A stretch of 64,000 nucleotides of DNA from Actinoplanes lobatus (GTDB lineage: Bacteria; Actinomycetota; Actinomycetes; Mycobacteriales; Micromonosporaceae), in assembly GCF_014205215.1 (NCBI RefSeq), contig NZ_JACHNC010000001.1:1555001-1619000 (forward strand), written 5' to 3'. Below are positions 12,264 to 21,011 of the stretch, in pieces. Made by a program: the position numbers and the translations under genes. Within the stretch, counting starts at the first letter, position 1. Every line of letters begins with the position of its first letter. The notes below the pieces were generated by a model. That model was not told where the DNA came from, searched no databases, and worked only from the letters and a program-made list of their open reading frames with translations.

Positions 12264-12297
12264 ATCAGGGAAAGTGCCGGCCGGCACTTTCCCTGAT
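12264..12297. repeat. Perfect 34-bp palindrome between rplY and pth
   Basis: Two 17-base arms with no spacer: the left arm is 12264-12280 and its exact reverse complement is 12281-12297, centred on CCGGCCGG. Transcribed from the rplY side it would form a very stable hairpin located 29-63 bp beyond the rplY stop, but no U-tract follows it. It may be an attenuator or RNA-stability element between rplY and pth, or a protein-binding site. Confidence 0.85.
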
Positions 12298-12326
12298 ATC
12301 TGGCTTACCGCTGCTGCGCGACAGAA

Positions 12327-12932
12327 TTACTCCGCGCTCTCGCCCTCAGCGCCCTCAGCCGACTCCTCGGTGGCCTCGGCGTTGGTCTGCGCGGCGCTGA
12401 TCACCGCGAGCACCAGCTCCGGGTCGGCGGCCAGCTCGACGCCCTTGGGCAGCTTCACGTCGCCGGCGGTGACGTGCGAGCCGGCCTCCAGGCCGTCGAT
12501 CGAGACCTCGAGCTCGGTCGGCAGGTGCAGCGCCTCGGCGATCACGGCGACGGTGGTCGACTCGTTGACGATCAGGGTGTTCTTGGCGGCCTCGCCGGTC
12601 AGGTGCACCGGGATGTCGACCTGGACCTTCTCGCCACGCTTCACGATCAGCAGGTCCACGTGCTCGTACGTGTCCTTGATCGGGTCACGCTGGATCGCCT
12701 TCGGCAGCGCCAGGGTGGCGCCCGAGTTGCCGGCGATGTCGATCGTGAAGACCTGGTTCATGCCGCCGTGGCGGATGGCGGCCGCGAACTCACGGGCCGG
12801 CAGGGCGATGTGCTGCGGCGCCTCGCCGTGGCCGTACAGCACGGCGGGCACGAGACCGGCCCGGCGCGTGCGACGGGCACCACCCTTGCCGAACTCGGTA
12901 CGGGGCTCGGCGCTGATCTTTACCTCGGACAC
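12327..12932 (-). CDS. rplY: 50S ribosomal protein L25 (Ctc/TL5 type)
   Basis: A 201-residue, two-domain L25 that binds 5S rRNA. The N-terminal domain runs MSEVKISAEPRTEFGKGGAR to about residue 95, with the 5S-binding signature GLVPAVLYGHG. The C-terminal TL5-type beta domain follows, ending in an acidic Ala/Glu-rich tail (ATEESAEGAEGESAE). The length distinguishes it from the short enterobacterial L25. It belongs to the prs-rplY-pth neighbourhood but has its own 380-bp upstream region. Confidence 0.95.
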   Translation of the reverse strand: MSEVKISAEPRTEFGKGGARRTRRAGLVPAVLYGHGEAPQHIALPAREFAAAIRHGGMNQVFTIDIAGNSGATLALPKAIQRDPIKDTYEHVDLLIVKRGEKVQVDIPVHLTGEAAKNTLIVNESTTVAVIAEALHLPTELEVSIDGLEAGSHVTAGDVKLPKGVELAADPELVLAVISAAQTNAEATEESAEGAEGESAE

Positions 12933-13267
12933 GGGGAAACTCCTGAAACTCTTCGATGCGGGCTGCGGCTAAGTCTGCGGCTGCGGTATCCGGCAGTGCT
13001 GCGGTGGTGGCCGCCGACGGCGCGTGGCCGTCGAAGGCTTTAAGTGTTCCTGGCGCTGCCGGGCAAGGGGCGCGCTGGGCACAGGCCCGGAGCACCGCGT
13101 CGATGACGGCACCTCGAGTGGACTGCGAAACCTCAGCAGACCACGAGGCACCCTCGCCGTGGCAACCGCACCAGCTTACCTGGCACGATCGTGCATCAGT
13201 CAGCGGGTCCGTCCGGCTGGCGGCGTCCGCGAAAAAACAATGCTCCTGATGCAAGTTGCACCACATG
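12933..13267. other. Intergenic region upstream of rplY
   Basis: No convincing gene was found: the open frames crossing it lack family features and ribosome-binding sites. On the minus strand it should hold the rplY promoter and leader. An A/T-rich patch lies near 13230-13245, with six A on the plus strand (U-run on the minus strand); it could add to termination of prs transcripts. Confidence 0.5.
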
Positions 13268-13295
13268 CGAAAGCGCCCGCCGAGTCGACGGGCGC
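13268..13295 (-). terminator. Intrinsic terminator-like hairpin after prs
   Basis: On the minus strand GCGCCCG (13295-13289), a short loop and CGGGCGC (13279-13273) form a GC stem followed by CTTTCG. It begins 17 bp beyond the prs stop codon. The U-tract is short, so efficiency is uncertain. Confidence 0.6.
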
Positions 13296-13312
13296 CTCAC
13301 GAACCACACAGG

Positions 13313-14293
13313 TCAGCTCAAGCCACCGAACAAAGTGGTCACCGAGCCGTCGTCGAACACCTCACGGATCGCCCGGGCCAGCAGCGGGGCGATGGAGAGC
13401 ACAGTGATCTTGTCGAGCTGCTTCTCCGGGGCGAGCGGCAACGTGTTCGTCACCACCAGCTCGCTGATCCTGCTGTTCTTCAGCCGCTCGGTGGCCGGGT
13501 CGGAGAGCAGCGCGTGCGTGGAGGCCACGATCACGTCGGCCGCGCCCTCCTCGAACAGGATGTCGGCCGCCTTGGCGATCGTGCCGCCGGTGTCGATCAT
13601 GTCGTCGACGATCAGGCAGACACGGCCCTCCACCTCACCGACCACGCGGTTCGCCACCACCTGGTTGGGCTTCAGCGGGTCCCGGGTCTTGTGGATGAAG
13701 GCCAGCGGGCAGCCGCCCAGCCGGTCGGTCCAGCGCTCGGCCACCCGCACCCGGCCGGAGTCCGGTGCGACCACGGTCATCGGGCGGCCCGCGTACTTCT
13801 TCTGCACGTAGTCGGCCAGCGTGTCCATGGCGAACAGGTGGTCCACCGGGCCGTCGAAGAAGCCCTGGATCTGGGCGGTGTGCAGGTCCACCGTGAGGAT
13901 CCGGTTCGCGCCCGCGGTCTTCAGCAGGTCGGCCACCAGGCGGGCGGAGATCGGCTCCCGGCCGCGGTGCTTCTTGTCCTGCCGCGAGTACGGGTAGAAC
14001 GGCAGCACCACGGTGATCCGCTTGGCCGAACCACGCTTGAGTGCGTCGATCATGATGAGGGTCTCCATGACCCACCGGTTGACGCCCTCGGTCACCGACT
14101 GGACGACGAACGCGTCCGAACCGCGGACCGACTCCTTGAAACGAACGAAGATCTCACCGTTGGCGAACTCGTACGAGTCCGACGGGGTCGGTGCCACACC
14201 GAGCACCTGGCCGATCTCCTCAGCCAGTTCCGGGAAACCCCGGCCGGAGAAGAGCATCAGACTCTTACGGTTCTCGGCGACGATGCTGCCCAT
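13313..14293 (-). CDS. prs: Ribose-phosphate pyrophosphokinase
   Basis: A 326-residue PRPP synthetase: ribose 5-phosphate plus ATP gives PRPP for nucleotide, His and Trp synthesis. Motifs seen are FANGEIFVRFKESVRG, the flexible-loop region FYPYSRQDKKHRGREP, TVDLHTAQIQGFFDGPVDH and the PRPP-binding loop VDDMIDTGGTI. ATG 14293 (MGSIVAENRKSLMLFSGRGF) matches the usual family N-terminus. It lies 112 bp downstream of glmU on the same strand; the glmU-prs order is conserved in actinobacteria. Confidence 0.96.
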   Translation of the reverse strand: MGSIVAENRKSLMLFSGRGFPELAEEIGQVLGVAPTPSDSYEFANGEIFVRFKESVRGSDAFVVQSVTEGVNRWVMETLIMIDALKRGSAKRITVVLPFYPYSRQDKKHRGREPISARLVADLLKTAGANRILTVDLHTAQIQGFFDGPVDHLFAMDTLADYVQKKYAGRPMTVVAPDSGRVRVAERWTDRLGGCPLAFIHKTRDPLKPNQVVANRVVGEVEGRVCLIVDDMIDTGGTIAKAADILFEEGAADVIVASTHALLSDPATERLKNSRISELVVTNTLPLAPEKQLDKITVLSIAPLLARAIREVFDDGSVTTLFGGLS

Positions 14294-14405
14294 CGGCTCG
14301 CTGCTCCCGTGGATTAGGGGATGAGGTTCGCAGTGAAGTATCCCTTGCGGGAACGTAACCGCCACGTTTCGAGGGCCTCGCGTGGGATGGCTCACCCCCG
14401 CTGGA

Positions 14406-15848
14406 TCACTCCTGCTCAGGGGTGGTATTTGCGGCCCTGGCGGCGGCGTCGGCGGAGGCCGTCCCGGGACGGGCACGCGCCACCCAGCCCTCCACGTTGC
14501 GCTGTGGCGCGCGGGTGATCCCGAGGTTGCCGGCCGGGACGTTCTTCTGCACCGCGCTGCCTGCCGCCACGTACGCCCCCGGGCCGATCTCGACCGGCGC
14601 GATGAGCACGGTGTCCGACCCGACGAAGGCCGCCTCGCCCACGGTGGTGTGACTCTTCTTCACCCCGTCGTAGTTGGCGAAGATCGTGCCGGCGCCGATG
14701 TTGGCCTTGGCCCCGATCGTGGCGTCACCCACGTACGTCAGGTGCGGCACCTTGGCGCCCACGCCGAGCTCGGCGTTCTTCGCCTCGACGAAGCCACCGA
14801 TCTTGGACTTCTCACCCAGACGGGTGCCCGGGCGCAGGTACGAGTACGGCCCCACGGTCGCCGAGGGGCCGATCTCCGCCCCGATCGAGTGAGTCCGCAG
14901 AACCGTTGCGCCGGCCGCCACCGTGGTGTCGACGAGCGTGGTGTCCGGCCCGATCACCGCGCCGGTCGCGACCGAGCTGGTGCCGAGGATCTGCGAGTTC
15001 TGATCGACGGTCGCGTCCGGCTCGATCGTGGCGGTCACGTCGATCCAGGTGGTCGCCGGATCGAGAATCAGCACACCGGAGCGCATCCAGGCCTCGTTCA
15101 CCCGGTCCCGCATCAGCACCCGCAGCCGGGCCAGCTCGGCGCGGTCGTTGCAGCCGAGGGTCTCGTACGCGAACTCGGCCACCTCGATCGCCACCGGGTG
15201 CCCCTGGGCGGCCAGGATCCCGAAGACGTCGGTCAGGTACTCCTCGCCCTGGGCGTTGTCGGTGGACAGCTTGCCCAGCGCCTCGCGCAGCAGCACCGCG
15301 TCGAACGCGTAGATCCCCGAGTTGATCTCGCGGATCCGCCGCTGCTCCTCGGTGGCGTCCTTCTGCTCGACGATCCGCTCCAGGTTGCCGTCGACGCCCC
15401 GGACGATCCGGCCCAGGCCGCCCGGCTCGGCCACCTCGGCGCTCAGCACGGTCGCCGCGGCGCCGGCCTTCTCGTGGGTGGCCAGCAGCGCCTCCACCGT
15501 CTCCGGGCGCAGCAGCGGCACGTCGCCGCTGAGCACCACCACGGTGCCGGTCAGGTCGGGCGTGGCGTCCAGCGCGATCCGCACCGCGTGGCCGGTGCCG
15601 TTCTGCTCGGCCTGCAGCACCGGGGTCGCCGCCGGGGCGGCCTCGGCCAGGAACGCGCCGACCTGGTCGGCCTTGTGGCCGACGACCACCACGGTGCGGT
15701 CGGTGTGAATGGCCTGGGCGACGGCCAGGACGTGCCCGAGCAGGGTGCGCCCGAGCAGCGGCTGGAGGACCTTGGGCGTCTGGGACTTCATCCGCTTGCC
15801 CTCACCGGCGGCGAGGACGACGACGGTACGGCTGGGGGCCTGGCTCAC
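14406..15848 (-). CDS. glmU: Bifunctional GlmU: GlcN-1-P acetyltransferase / GlcNAc-1-P uridyltransferase
   Basis: A 480-residue enzyme making UDP-GlcNAc for peptidoglycan. The N-terminal nucleotidyltransferase has LAAGEGKRMKSQTPKVL near residue 13, QNGTGHAVRIALD and LSGDVPLLRPET. The C-terminal half is a left-handed beta helix of hexapeptide repeats, with RPGTRLGEKSKIGGFVEAKN and HLTYVGDATIG for acetyl transfer. GTG 15848 (VSQAPSRTVVVLAAG) is chosen; the open frame upstream runs toward the tRNA gene. The C-terminus is extended by an Ala-rich tail of about 20 residues. Confidence 0.96.
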   Translation of the reverse strand: MSQAPSRTVVVLAAGEGKRMKSQTPKVLQPLLGRTLLGHVLAVAQAIHTDRTVVVVGHKADQVGAFLAEAAPAATPVLQAEQNGTGHAVRIALDATPDLTGTVVVLSGDVPLLRPETVEALLATHEKAGAAATVLSAEVAEPGGLGRIVRGVDGNLERIVEQKDATEEQRRIREINSGIYAFDAVLLREALGKLSTDNAQGEEYLTDVFGILAAQGHPVAIEVAEFAYETLGCNDRAELARLRVLMRDRVNEAWMRSGVLILDPATTWIDVTATIEPDATVDQNSQILGTSSVATGAVIGPDTTLVDTTVAAGATVLRTHSIGAEIGPSATVGPYSYLRPGTRLGEKSKIGGFVEAKNAELGVGAKVPHLTYVGDATIGAKANIGAGTIFANYDGVKKSHTTVGEAAFVGSDTVLIAPVEIGPGAYVAAGSAVQKNVPAGNLGITRAPQRNVEGWVARARPGTASADAAARAANTTPEQE

Positions 15849-15932
15849 GCGGTAACTCCATCGATCGCAGTGGCATCTTGCATAGGTGGCGTCATGTCCA
15901 CCCGCAGCCATCGGGGCTCACCACAGAAATTG

Positions 15933-16004
15933 CTCGGCCGCCAGGACTCGAACCCGGAACATCTGGACCAAAACCAGAGGTGTTGCCAATTACACCACGG
16001 CCGA
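15933..16004 (-). tRNA. tRNA-Gln (anticodon TTG)
   Basis: Read on the minus strand, a 72-nt cloverleaf: acceptor TCGGCCG pairs with CGGCCGA, the D-stem is GTGT/ACAC, the anticodon stem TCTGG/CCAGA encloses loop TTTTGGT (anticodon TTG, reads CAA), and the T-arm carries TTCGAGT. The discriminator is G. CCA is not encoded (GCA follows the acceptor stem). It lies 84 bp upstream of glmU, a location also known from other actinobacteria. Confidence 0.95.
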
Positions 16005-16059
16005 ATGTTGCTGGAGACAGACTAGCGTCCCGCTGAGCGATCGCGATAAGCGGACGAAG

Positions 16060-16079
16060 CCTGTCGAGTTGACGACAGG
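16060..16079. promoter_or_regulatory. Candidate TetR operator
   Basis: A perfect inverted repeat CCTGTCG-N6-CGACAGG lies 15 bp before the first possible start of the TetR-family gene. Size, symmetry and position suit autoregulation by the adjacent repressor. It is also upstream of the divergent tRNA-Gln. Confidence 0.5.
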
Positions 16080-16093
16080 ACCGGACTGGCAGG

Positions 16094-16750
16094 ATGAACC
16101 GGGTGAGTGAGCACGGGGACGCCACCGACCGGCAGAGACGCGTCCGGATGTCGGCCGCCCAGCGCCGGGAGCAGCTGATCACGATCGGGCGACAGCTGTT
16201 CGCCGAGCGCGGTTACGACGCCACCAGCGTCGAGGAGGTCGCGGCCCGGTCGAAGGTGTCGAAGCCGGTGGTCTACGAGCACTTCGGCGGCAAGGAGGGC
16301 CTGTACGCGGTGGTCGTCGACCGCGAGGTGCGGGCCCTGCTGGACCGGATCACCACGGCGCTCACCGCGGGGCATCCGCGCGAGTTGCTGGAGCAGGCCG
16401 CGCTGGCGCTGCTCGACTACATCGACCAGGAGCCGCACGGCTTCCAGGTGCTGGTCCGCGAGTCGCCGGTGCTGTCCGCCTCGGGAAATCTCCAGAGCGT
16501 GCTGAGCGATGTGGCGCACCAGGTGGAGCACATCCTCGGCGCCGAGTTCAAGAACCGGGGCCTCGATCCGAGGTACGCCGCGCTCTACTCGCAGGCGCTG
16601 GTCGGGATGGTGGCGCTGGTGGGTCAGTGGTGGCGGGAGGAGCGCAAGCCCAAGAAGGAGATCGTCGCCGCGCACCTGGTCAATCTGGCCTGGAACGGCC
16701 TGTCCCATCTGGAGGCCAAACCAGGGCTGATCACCCGCCGGGTCCGCTGA
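16094..16750 (+). CDS. TetR-family transcriptional regulator
   Basis: A 218-residue repressor. The N-terminal helix-turn-helix is typical: RREQLITIGRQLFAERGYDA, then TSVEEVAARSKVSKPVVYEH and FGGKEGLYAVVVDRE at about residues 24-75. The C-terminal ligand and dimer region (residues 80-218) is helical, with QWWREERKPKKEIVAAHLVN. It corresponds in position to the TetR gene next to glmU in mycobacteria. The start may be ATG 16094 or GTG 16103. A 20-bp inverted repeat just upstream is a likely operator. The ligand is unknown. Confidence 0.9.
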   Translation: MNRVSEHGDATDRQRRVRMSAAQRREQLITIGRQLFAERGYDATSVEEVAARSKVSKPVVYEHFGGKEGLYAVVVDREVRALLDRITTALTAGHPRELLEQAALALLDYIDQEPHGFQVLVRESPVLSASGNLQSVLSDVAHQVEHILGAEFKNRGLDPRYAALYSQALVGMVALVGQWWREERKPKKEIVAAHLVNLAWNGLSHLEAKPGLITRRVR

Positions 16751-16765
16751 GCGGTCCCGGCGGGT
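16733..16765. terminator. Nested hairpin between convergent tetR and DUF4383 gene
   Basis: Outer arms ACCCGCCGGG (16733-16742) and CCCGGCGGGT (16756-16765) enclose an inner stem CCGC/GCGG with loop TGA. The tetR stop codon is the loop itself. There is no strong U-tract on either side, so this is a candidate bidirectional terminator only. Confidence 0.5.
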
Positions 16766-16780
16766 CACCCGGGGCGAGAA

Positions 16781-17248
16781 TCAGGCGGTACGGGTACGGC
16801 CTTCGCGCACCTGCCGCGGCGCACCGGCCTGGGCCTTCGGGGCAGTCTTGCTGTACAGGCTCACGGTGATCAGCAGCAGGCCGACCAGGTAGGTGACGAC
16901 CACGGTCGACATGGTAAACCCGAGGATGTTCAGGTCCTCGGTGCGCAGCACGGCCAGCGCGTAGGTGCCGACCACCAGCAGGCCCCAGCCGAAGAACTGG
17001 TCGACGGCGACGTCGATGTTGCGGCCGACCGCGGTGGCGAGCAGCACGATCGCGCCGAGCGCCAGCGAGATGATCGACCACAGCATGTTGCTGCCCTGTC
17101 CGAGCACCCGCACGCCGGGGCCGGTGAACTCCTCGCCGGAGGTGGTGATGAACCCGATGAGGCCGAACGCCACCAGGTACGCACCGGTGATGAAGCCGAC
17201 GATCCGGTAGATCGGCCGAAGCGGGTGATTGACCGGGGTGTGCGCCAT
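16781..17248 (-). CDS. DUF4383 domain membrane protein
   Basis: A 155-residue protein with four membrane segments, at about residues 14-34 (VGFITGAYLVAFGLIGFITT), 54-72, 80-100 and 110-130, and a basic tail PRQVREGRTRTA. The layout and the N-terminus HPLRPIYRIVGF fit DUF4383, an uncharacterised actinobacterial membrane family. It converges with tetR and lies 78 bp upstream of nothing on its strand; the ABC-F gene on the same strand ends upstream of it at 17327, so read-through from ABC-F is possible. Confidence 0.8.
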   Translation of the reverse strand: MAHTPVNHPLRPIYRIVGFITGAYLVAFGLIGFITTSGEEFTGPGVRVLGQGSNMLWSIISLALGAIVLLATAVGRNIDVAVDQFFGWGLLVVGTYALAVLRTEDLNILGFTMSTVVVTYLVGLLLITVSLYSKTAPKAQAGAPRQVREGRTRTA

Positions 17249-17326
17249 GGTTCCGTCTCCAAGGTCAGGTGTCTTCGAGCAGATTCTCGCGTATCCCCGA
17301 CAACGGGCGCAGCCACACCCCCCGCT

Positions 17327-19120
17327 TCAGCTGTCCGACACCTGCTCCGCCAGCTCGAGCCAGGCCTCCTCGGCCTCGGCCTTCTCCTGCTGTACGGCCT
17401 TGAGCTGAGCCTCCAGCTCGATCAGCTTGTCGTAGTTGCTGCCGTGCTCGGCCAGGCTCTCGTTGATCTTCGCTTCCCGGTCGGACAGCTTCTCCATCTG
17501 CCGCTCCAGCCGGGACAGATCCTTCTTCGCCTGGCGCAGCTCGCCGGCGGAGAGCCCCGAGGCAGCGGACGGGCCGCCCGTCTTGCCCACCGTCGGCACG
17601 GCGCCCGGCACGGAGACCCGGGCCAGGTACTCGTCGATGCCTCCGGGCAGGTGCACCAGCCGACCGTCGCCGAACATGCCGTAGACCGTGTCGGTGACCC
17701 GCTCCACCAGGTAACGGTCGTGGCTGGCCACCACCATGGTGCCCGGCCACGAGTCGAGCAGGTCCTCCAGCGCGGCCAGGGTGTCGGTGTCCAGGTCGTT
17801 GGTCGGCTCGTCGAGCAGCAGCACGTTGGGCTCGGCGGCGAGCAGGCGCAGCATCTGGAGCCGCCGCCGCTCACCGCCGGAGAGGTCGCTGACCGGCGTC
17901 CAGATCCGCTTGTCGGTGAATCCGAACACCTCGGCGAGCTGACCGGCCGACAGCTCCCGGTCGCCCAGCTTGACCCGCTTCGCGACCTCCTCCACGGCCT
18001 CCAGCAGGCGCAGCTGCCCGGGCAGCTCCTTGAGCTCCTGGGAGAGGAAGGCCGACCGGACCGTCGAGCCGGTGACGAGCCGGCCGCCGTCCGGTTTCGT
18101 CACCCCGGCGAGCAGCCTCAGCAGGGTGGTCTTGCCGGCCCCGTTGGCGCCCAGGACGGCGATCCGGTCGCCGGGGCCGACCTGCCAGGTCAGGCCCTGG
18201 AAGATGCTCTTCGGACCGGCGTTCAGCTCGACCTGCTCCAGGTCGTAGACCTGCTTGCCGAGCCGGGTGGTGGCGAGCCGCTGGAGGCTGACCGTGTCGC
18301 GGACCGGCGGGACGTCGGCGATCAGCTCGTTGGCCGCGTCGATCCGGAACTTCGGCTTCGACGTCCGGGCCGGCGGGCCACGGCGCAGCCAGGCGATCTC
18401 CTTGCGCAACAGGTTCTGCCGGCGGGCCTCGACGGCCGCGGCGACCCGCTGACGCTCGGCGCGGGACAGCACCCAGGCGGCGTAACCACCCTCGTACGTG
18501 TGCACCTGCTCATCCACGACCTCCCAGGTCATGGTGCAGACCGCGTCCAGGAACCAGCGGTCGTGGGTGACCACGAGCAGCGCGCCCCGGCGGGTCAGCA
18601 GGTGCTTGGCGAGCCAGTCGACACCGGCCACGTCCAGATGGTTGGTGGGCTCGTCGAGGATCAGCAGGTCGCTCTGCCGGACCAGCAGGGCGGCCAGGGC
18701 GACCCGGCGGCGCTCGCCACCGGACATCGGCCCGACCGGTGTGTCCAGCCCGAGGTAGCCCATGCCGAGGCCGTCGAGGATGGTGCGCACCCCGGCGTCG
18801 CCGGCCCACTCGTGCTCGGCGCCCATGCTCTGCGGCAGCCAGGCGGTGCCGAGCACGACGTCCCGCACGGTGGCCTCGCCGGCCAGGGTGAGGGTCTGCG
18901 GCAGCGACGCGACCCGCAGGTCACGGCGGTGGGTGACCCGGCCGGAGTCCGGCTCCTCGGTCTTGGCGAGCATGCGGAGAAGGGTCGATTTGCCGGCGCC
19001 GTTGAGACCGACGATCCCGATGCGGGCGTCGTCGTCCAAGCCGAGCGACACGTCGGTGAGCAGCTGACCGGCGGCGCCGTAACCCTTGCTGACCCGGTCC
19101 AGGTTGATGATGTTGGCCAC
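17327..19120 (-). CDS. ABC-F family ATPase
   Basis: A 597-residue soluble protein with two ABC ATPase domains and no membrane segment. Domain 1 has Walker A GLNGAGKST near residue 39, signature MSGGERRRVALA and Walker B LLILDEPTNHLD. Domain 2 has GANGAGKTT, LSGGERRRLQML and VLLLDEPTNDLD. A basic inter-domain linker and a C-terminal coiled coil of about 80 residues (LRQAKKDLSRLERQMEKL onward) follow. ABC-F proteins act on ribosomes, either as housekeeping translation factors or as antibiotic-resistance proteins. Position in the ksgA-ispE operon and the coiled-coil tail suggest the Uup-like housekeeping type; this is not certain. Confidence 0.92.
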   Translation of the reverse strand: MANIINLDRVSKGYGAAGQLLTDVSLGLDDDARIGIVGLNGAGKSTLLRMLAKTEEPDSGRVTHRRDLRVASLPQTLTLAGEATVRDVVLGTAWLPQSMGAEHEWAGDAGVRTILDGLGMGYLGLDTPVGPMSGGERRRVALAALLVRQSDLLILDEPTNHLDVAGVDWLAKHLLTRRGALLVVTHDRWFLDAVCTMTWEVVDEQVHTYEGGYAAWVLSRAERQRVAAAVEARRQNLLRKEIAWLRRGPPARTSKPKFRIDAANELIADVPPVRDTVSLQRLATTRLGKQVYDLEQVELNAGPKSIFQGLTWQVGPGDRIAVLGANGAGKTTLLRLLAGVTKPDGGRLVTGSTVRSAFLSQELKELPGQLRLLEAVEEVAKRVKLGDRELSAGQLAEVFGFTDKRIWTPVSDLSGGERRRLQMLRLLAAEPNVLLLDEPTNDLDTDTLAALEDLLDSWPGTMVVASHDRYLVERVTDTVYGMFGDGRLVHLPGGIDEYLARVSVPGAVPTVGKTGGPSAASGLSAGELRQAKKDLSRLERQMEKLSDREAKINESLAEHGSNYDKLIELEAQLKAVQQEKAEAEEAWLELAEQVSDS

Positions 19121-19127
19121 GATGGTT

Positions 19128-20075
19128 CTAGATTACCCGCGCGCCCGGCTGCGGTCCGCGCGCGGTGACCGCCGCCCGGCACACCCCGGCCTCGGTGAGC
19201 CCGGCCGCGACCCGCTGCGCGTGGTTGGCGTCGGCGGCCAGGAAGACACAGGTGGGGCCGGAACCGGAGACCAGCCCGGCGATGGCGCCCGCCTCCTGGC
19301 CCGCGTTCAGCACGTCGGCCAGCTGCGGGCGCAGCGCGAGCGCGGCCGGCTGGAGGTCGTTGCCGAGCGCCGCGCCGAGCACCTTGGGATCGCGCTGGCG
19401 CATGGCGGCCATCAGCTCGTCCGGACCGCCGAGCGGCTCGGGCGGGCCGGAGGCGGCACGCAACCGGTCCAGCTCGCGGTAGACGGCCGGGGTGGAGAGC
19501 CCGCCGTCGGCGATCGCCACCACCCAGTGCCAGGTGGTCGGGCGGGCCAGGATGGGGCTGACCGCCTCACCGTGGCCGGTGCCCAGGGCGGTGCCGCCGT
19601 GCAGCAGGAACGGCACGTCCGAGCCCAGCTCGGCGCCGACCTCGGCCAGCTCGTCACGGGACATGCCGAGACCCCAGAGCATGTCGCAGGCGATCAGGGT
19701 GGCGGCCGCGTCGGCGCTGCCCCCGGCCAGGCCACCGGCCAGCGGGATGCTCTTGCGCAGGTGCAGCCGCGCGTAGGCCGGGACCCGGCCGCGGGCGGCC
19801 AGCGCCCGGGCCGCCCGGATGATCAGATTCGACTCGTCCAGCTCCAGCTCACCGGTGCCCTCGCCCTCCATGGTGAGCGTGAGGGTGTCGCCGCGGCGGG
19901 CGGTCAGCTCGTCGAAGAGGCTGATCGCGTGGTAGACGGTGTTCAGCTCGTGATATCCGTCCGGGCGCAGCGGACCGACCCCGAGATGCAGGTTGATCTT
20001 CGCCGGCACACGCACCTTCACCGGACCGTGATGCGGGCGCGGCTCGTCATCGTCCGGTCCCCACGCCTCCGTCAC
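19128..20075 (-). CDS. ispE: 4-diphosphocytidyl-2-C-methyl-D-erythritol kinase
   Basis: A 315-residue GHMP kinase of the MEP isoprenoid pathway. The N-terminal motif VRVPAKINLHLGVG and the ATP loop PLAGGLAGGSADAAATL are clear, and the C-terminal GHMP motif is GLVSGSGPTCVFLA. GTG 20075 is a choice among weak starts; a GTG closer to VKVRVPAKINLHLG would give the usual short N-terminus. It follows ksgA by 28 bp and precedes the ABC-F gene by 7 bp. Confidence 0.93.
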   Translation of the reverse strand: MTEAWGPDDDEPRPHHGPVKVRVPAKINLHLGVGPLRPDGYHELNTVYHAISLFDELTARRGDTLTLTMEGEGTGELELDESNLIIRAARALAARGRVPAYARLHLRKSIPLAGGLAGGSADAAATLIACDMLWGLGMSRDELAEVGAELGSDVPFLLHGGTALGTGHGEAVSPILARPTTWHWVVAIADGGLSTPAVYRELDRLRAASGPPEPLGGPDELMAAMRQRDPKVLGAALGNDLQPAALALRPQLADVLNAGQEAGAIAGLVSGSGPTCVFLAADANHAQRVAAGLTEAGVCRAAVTARGPQPGARVI

Positions 20076-20103
20076 GGAGCGAAGTCCCGGATAGCTTCCG
20101 TGG

Positions 20104-20991
20104 TCATGAGTTCTTCTCCTCGGGCTCTGCGCCGGACGGGCTGAGCTTACCGCCGTACCCCTGCTGTTGGGCCTCCGCCGCGATCGCGGCGAACTCACCC
20201 ACCGTGAGCGACTCTCCCCTGGCCTGCGGGCTGACCCCGGCCGCCCGCAGCACCGACTCGGCCCGGTCCGGCCCGCCCGCCCAGCCGGCCAGCGCGGCCC
20301 GCAGCGTCTTGCGGCGCTGCGCGAAGGCGGCGTCGACCACCGCGAACACGGCGGCCCGCGGGATGTCGGACGGCGGCTCCCGCCGGGTGAAGGCGACCAG
20401 CCCCGAGTCCACGTTGGGCACCGGCCAGAACACCGCGGGCGGCACCTTCCCGGCCGGTCTCGCCTCGGCGTACCAGGCCAGCTTGACCGACGGCACGCCG
20501 TACACCTTCGAGCCCGGACCGGCGGTGAGCCGGTCGGCGACCTCCTTCTGCACCATCACCAGCCCGCCGCGCAGGGTGGGCAGCTCGGCCAGCAGGTGCA
20601 GCACCACCGGGACCGCCACGTTGTACGGCAGGTTGGCCACCAGCATGGTGGGCGCCGGATCGAACCGGTCGCCGGTCACCCTGAGCGCGTCGGCCGGGTG
20701 CACGGTGAGGTGCGCCGCGGTGACGGTGCCCGGCAGCGCCGCGGCCAGGGCCGGGTCGATCTCCACGGCGTGTACGTGCCGGACCGCGCCGACCAGGCCC
20801 AGCGTCAGCGAGCCGAGCCCCGGGCCGACCTCCAGGGCCACGTCGTCCGGGCGCAGGGCGGCCGCCGCCACGATCCGGCGGATCGTGTTCGGGTCGTGCA
20901 GGAAGTTCTGGCCGAGCTTCTTGGTCGGCGCGACGCCGAGGCGCGCGGCCAGTTCCCGGATCTCCGCCGGGCCGAGAAGTGCATCAGCCAT
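20104..20991 (-). CDS. rsmA: 16S rRNA (adenine1518-N6/adenine1519-N6)-dimethyltransferase
   Basis: A 295-residue KsgA/RsmA enzyme that dimethylates two adjacent adenines near the 3' end of 16S rRNA, a late 30S assembly check. Motifs are [18 protein letters not shown], the SAM-binding [25 protein letters not shown] and the catalytic ANLPYN. The length is normal. It lies 20 bp downstream of tatD: many actinobacteria have rpfB in this gap, and it is absent here. Confidence 0.95.
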   Translation of the reverse strand: MADALLGPAEIRELAARLGVAPTKKLGQNFLHDPNTIRRIVAAAALRPDDVALEVGPGLGSLTLGLVGAVRHVHAVEIDPALAAALPGTVTAAHLTVHPADALRVTGDRFDPAPTMLVANLPYNVAVPVVLHLLAELPTLRGGLVMVQKEVADRLTAGPGSKVYGVPSVKLAWYAEARPAGKVPPAVFWPVPNVDSGLVAFTRREPPSDIPRAAVFAVVDAAFAQRRKTLRAALAGWAGGPDRAESVLRAAGVSPQARGESLTVGEFAAIAAEAQQQGYGGKLSPSGAEPEEKNS

Positions 20992-21011
20992 GGCCAGAGC
21001 CTACGGTGACC

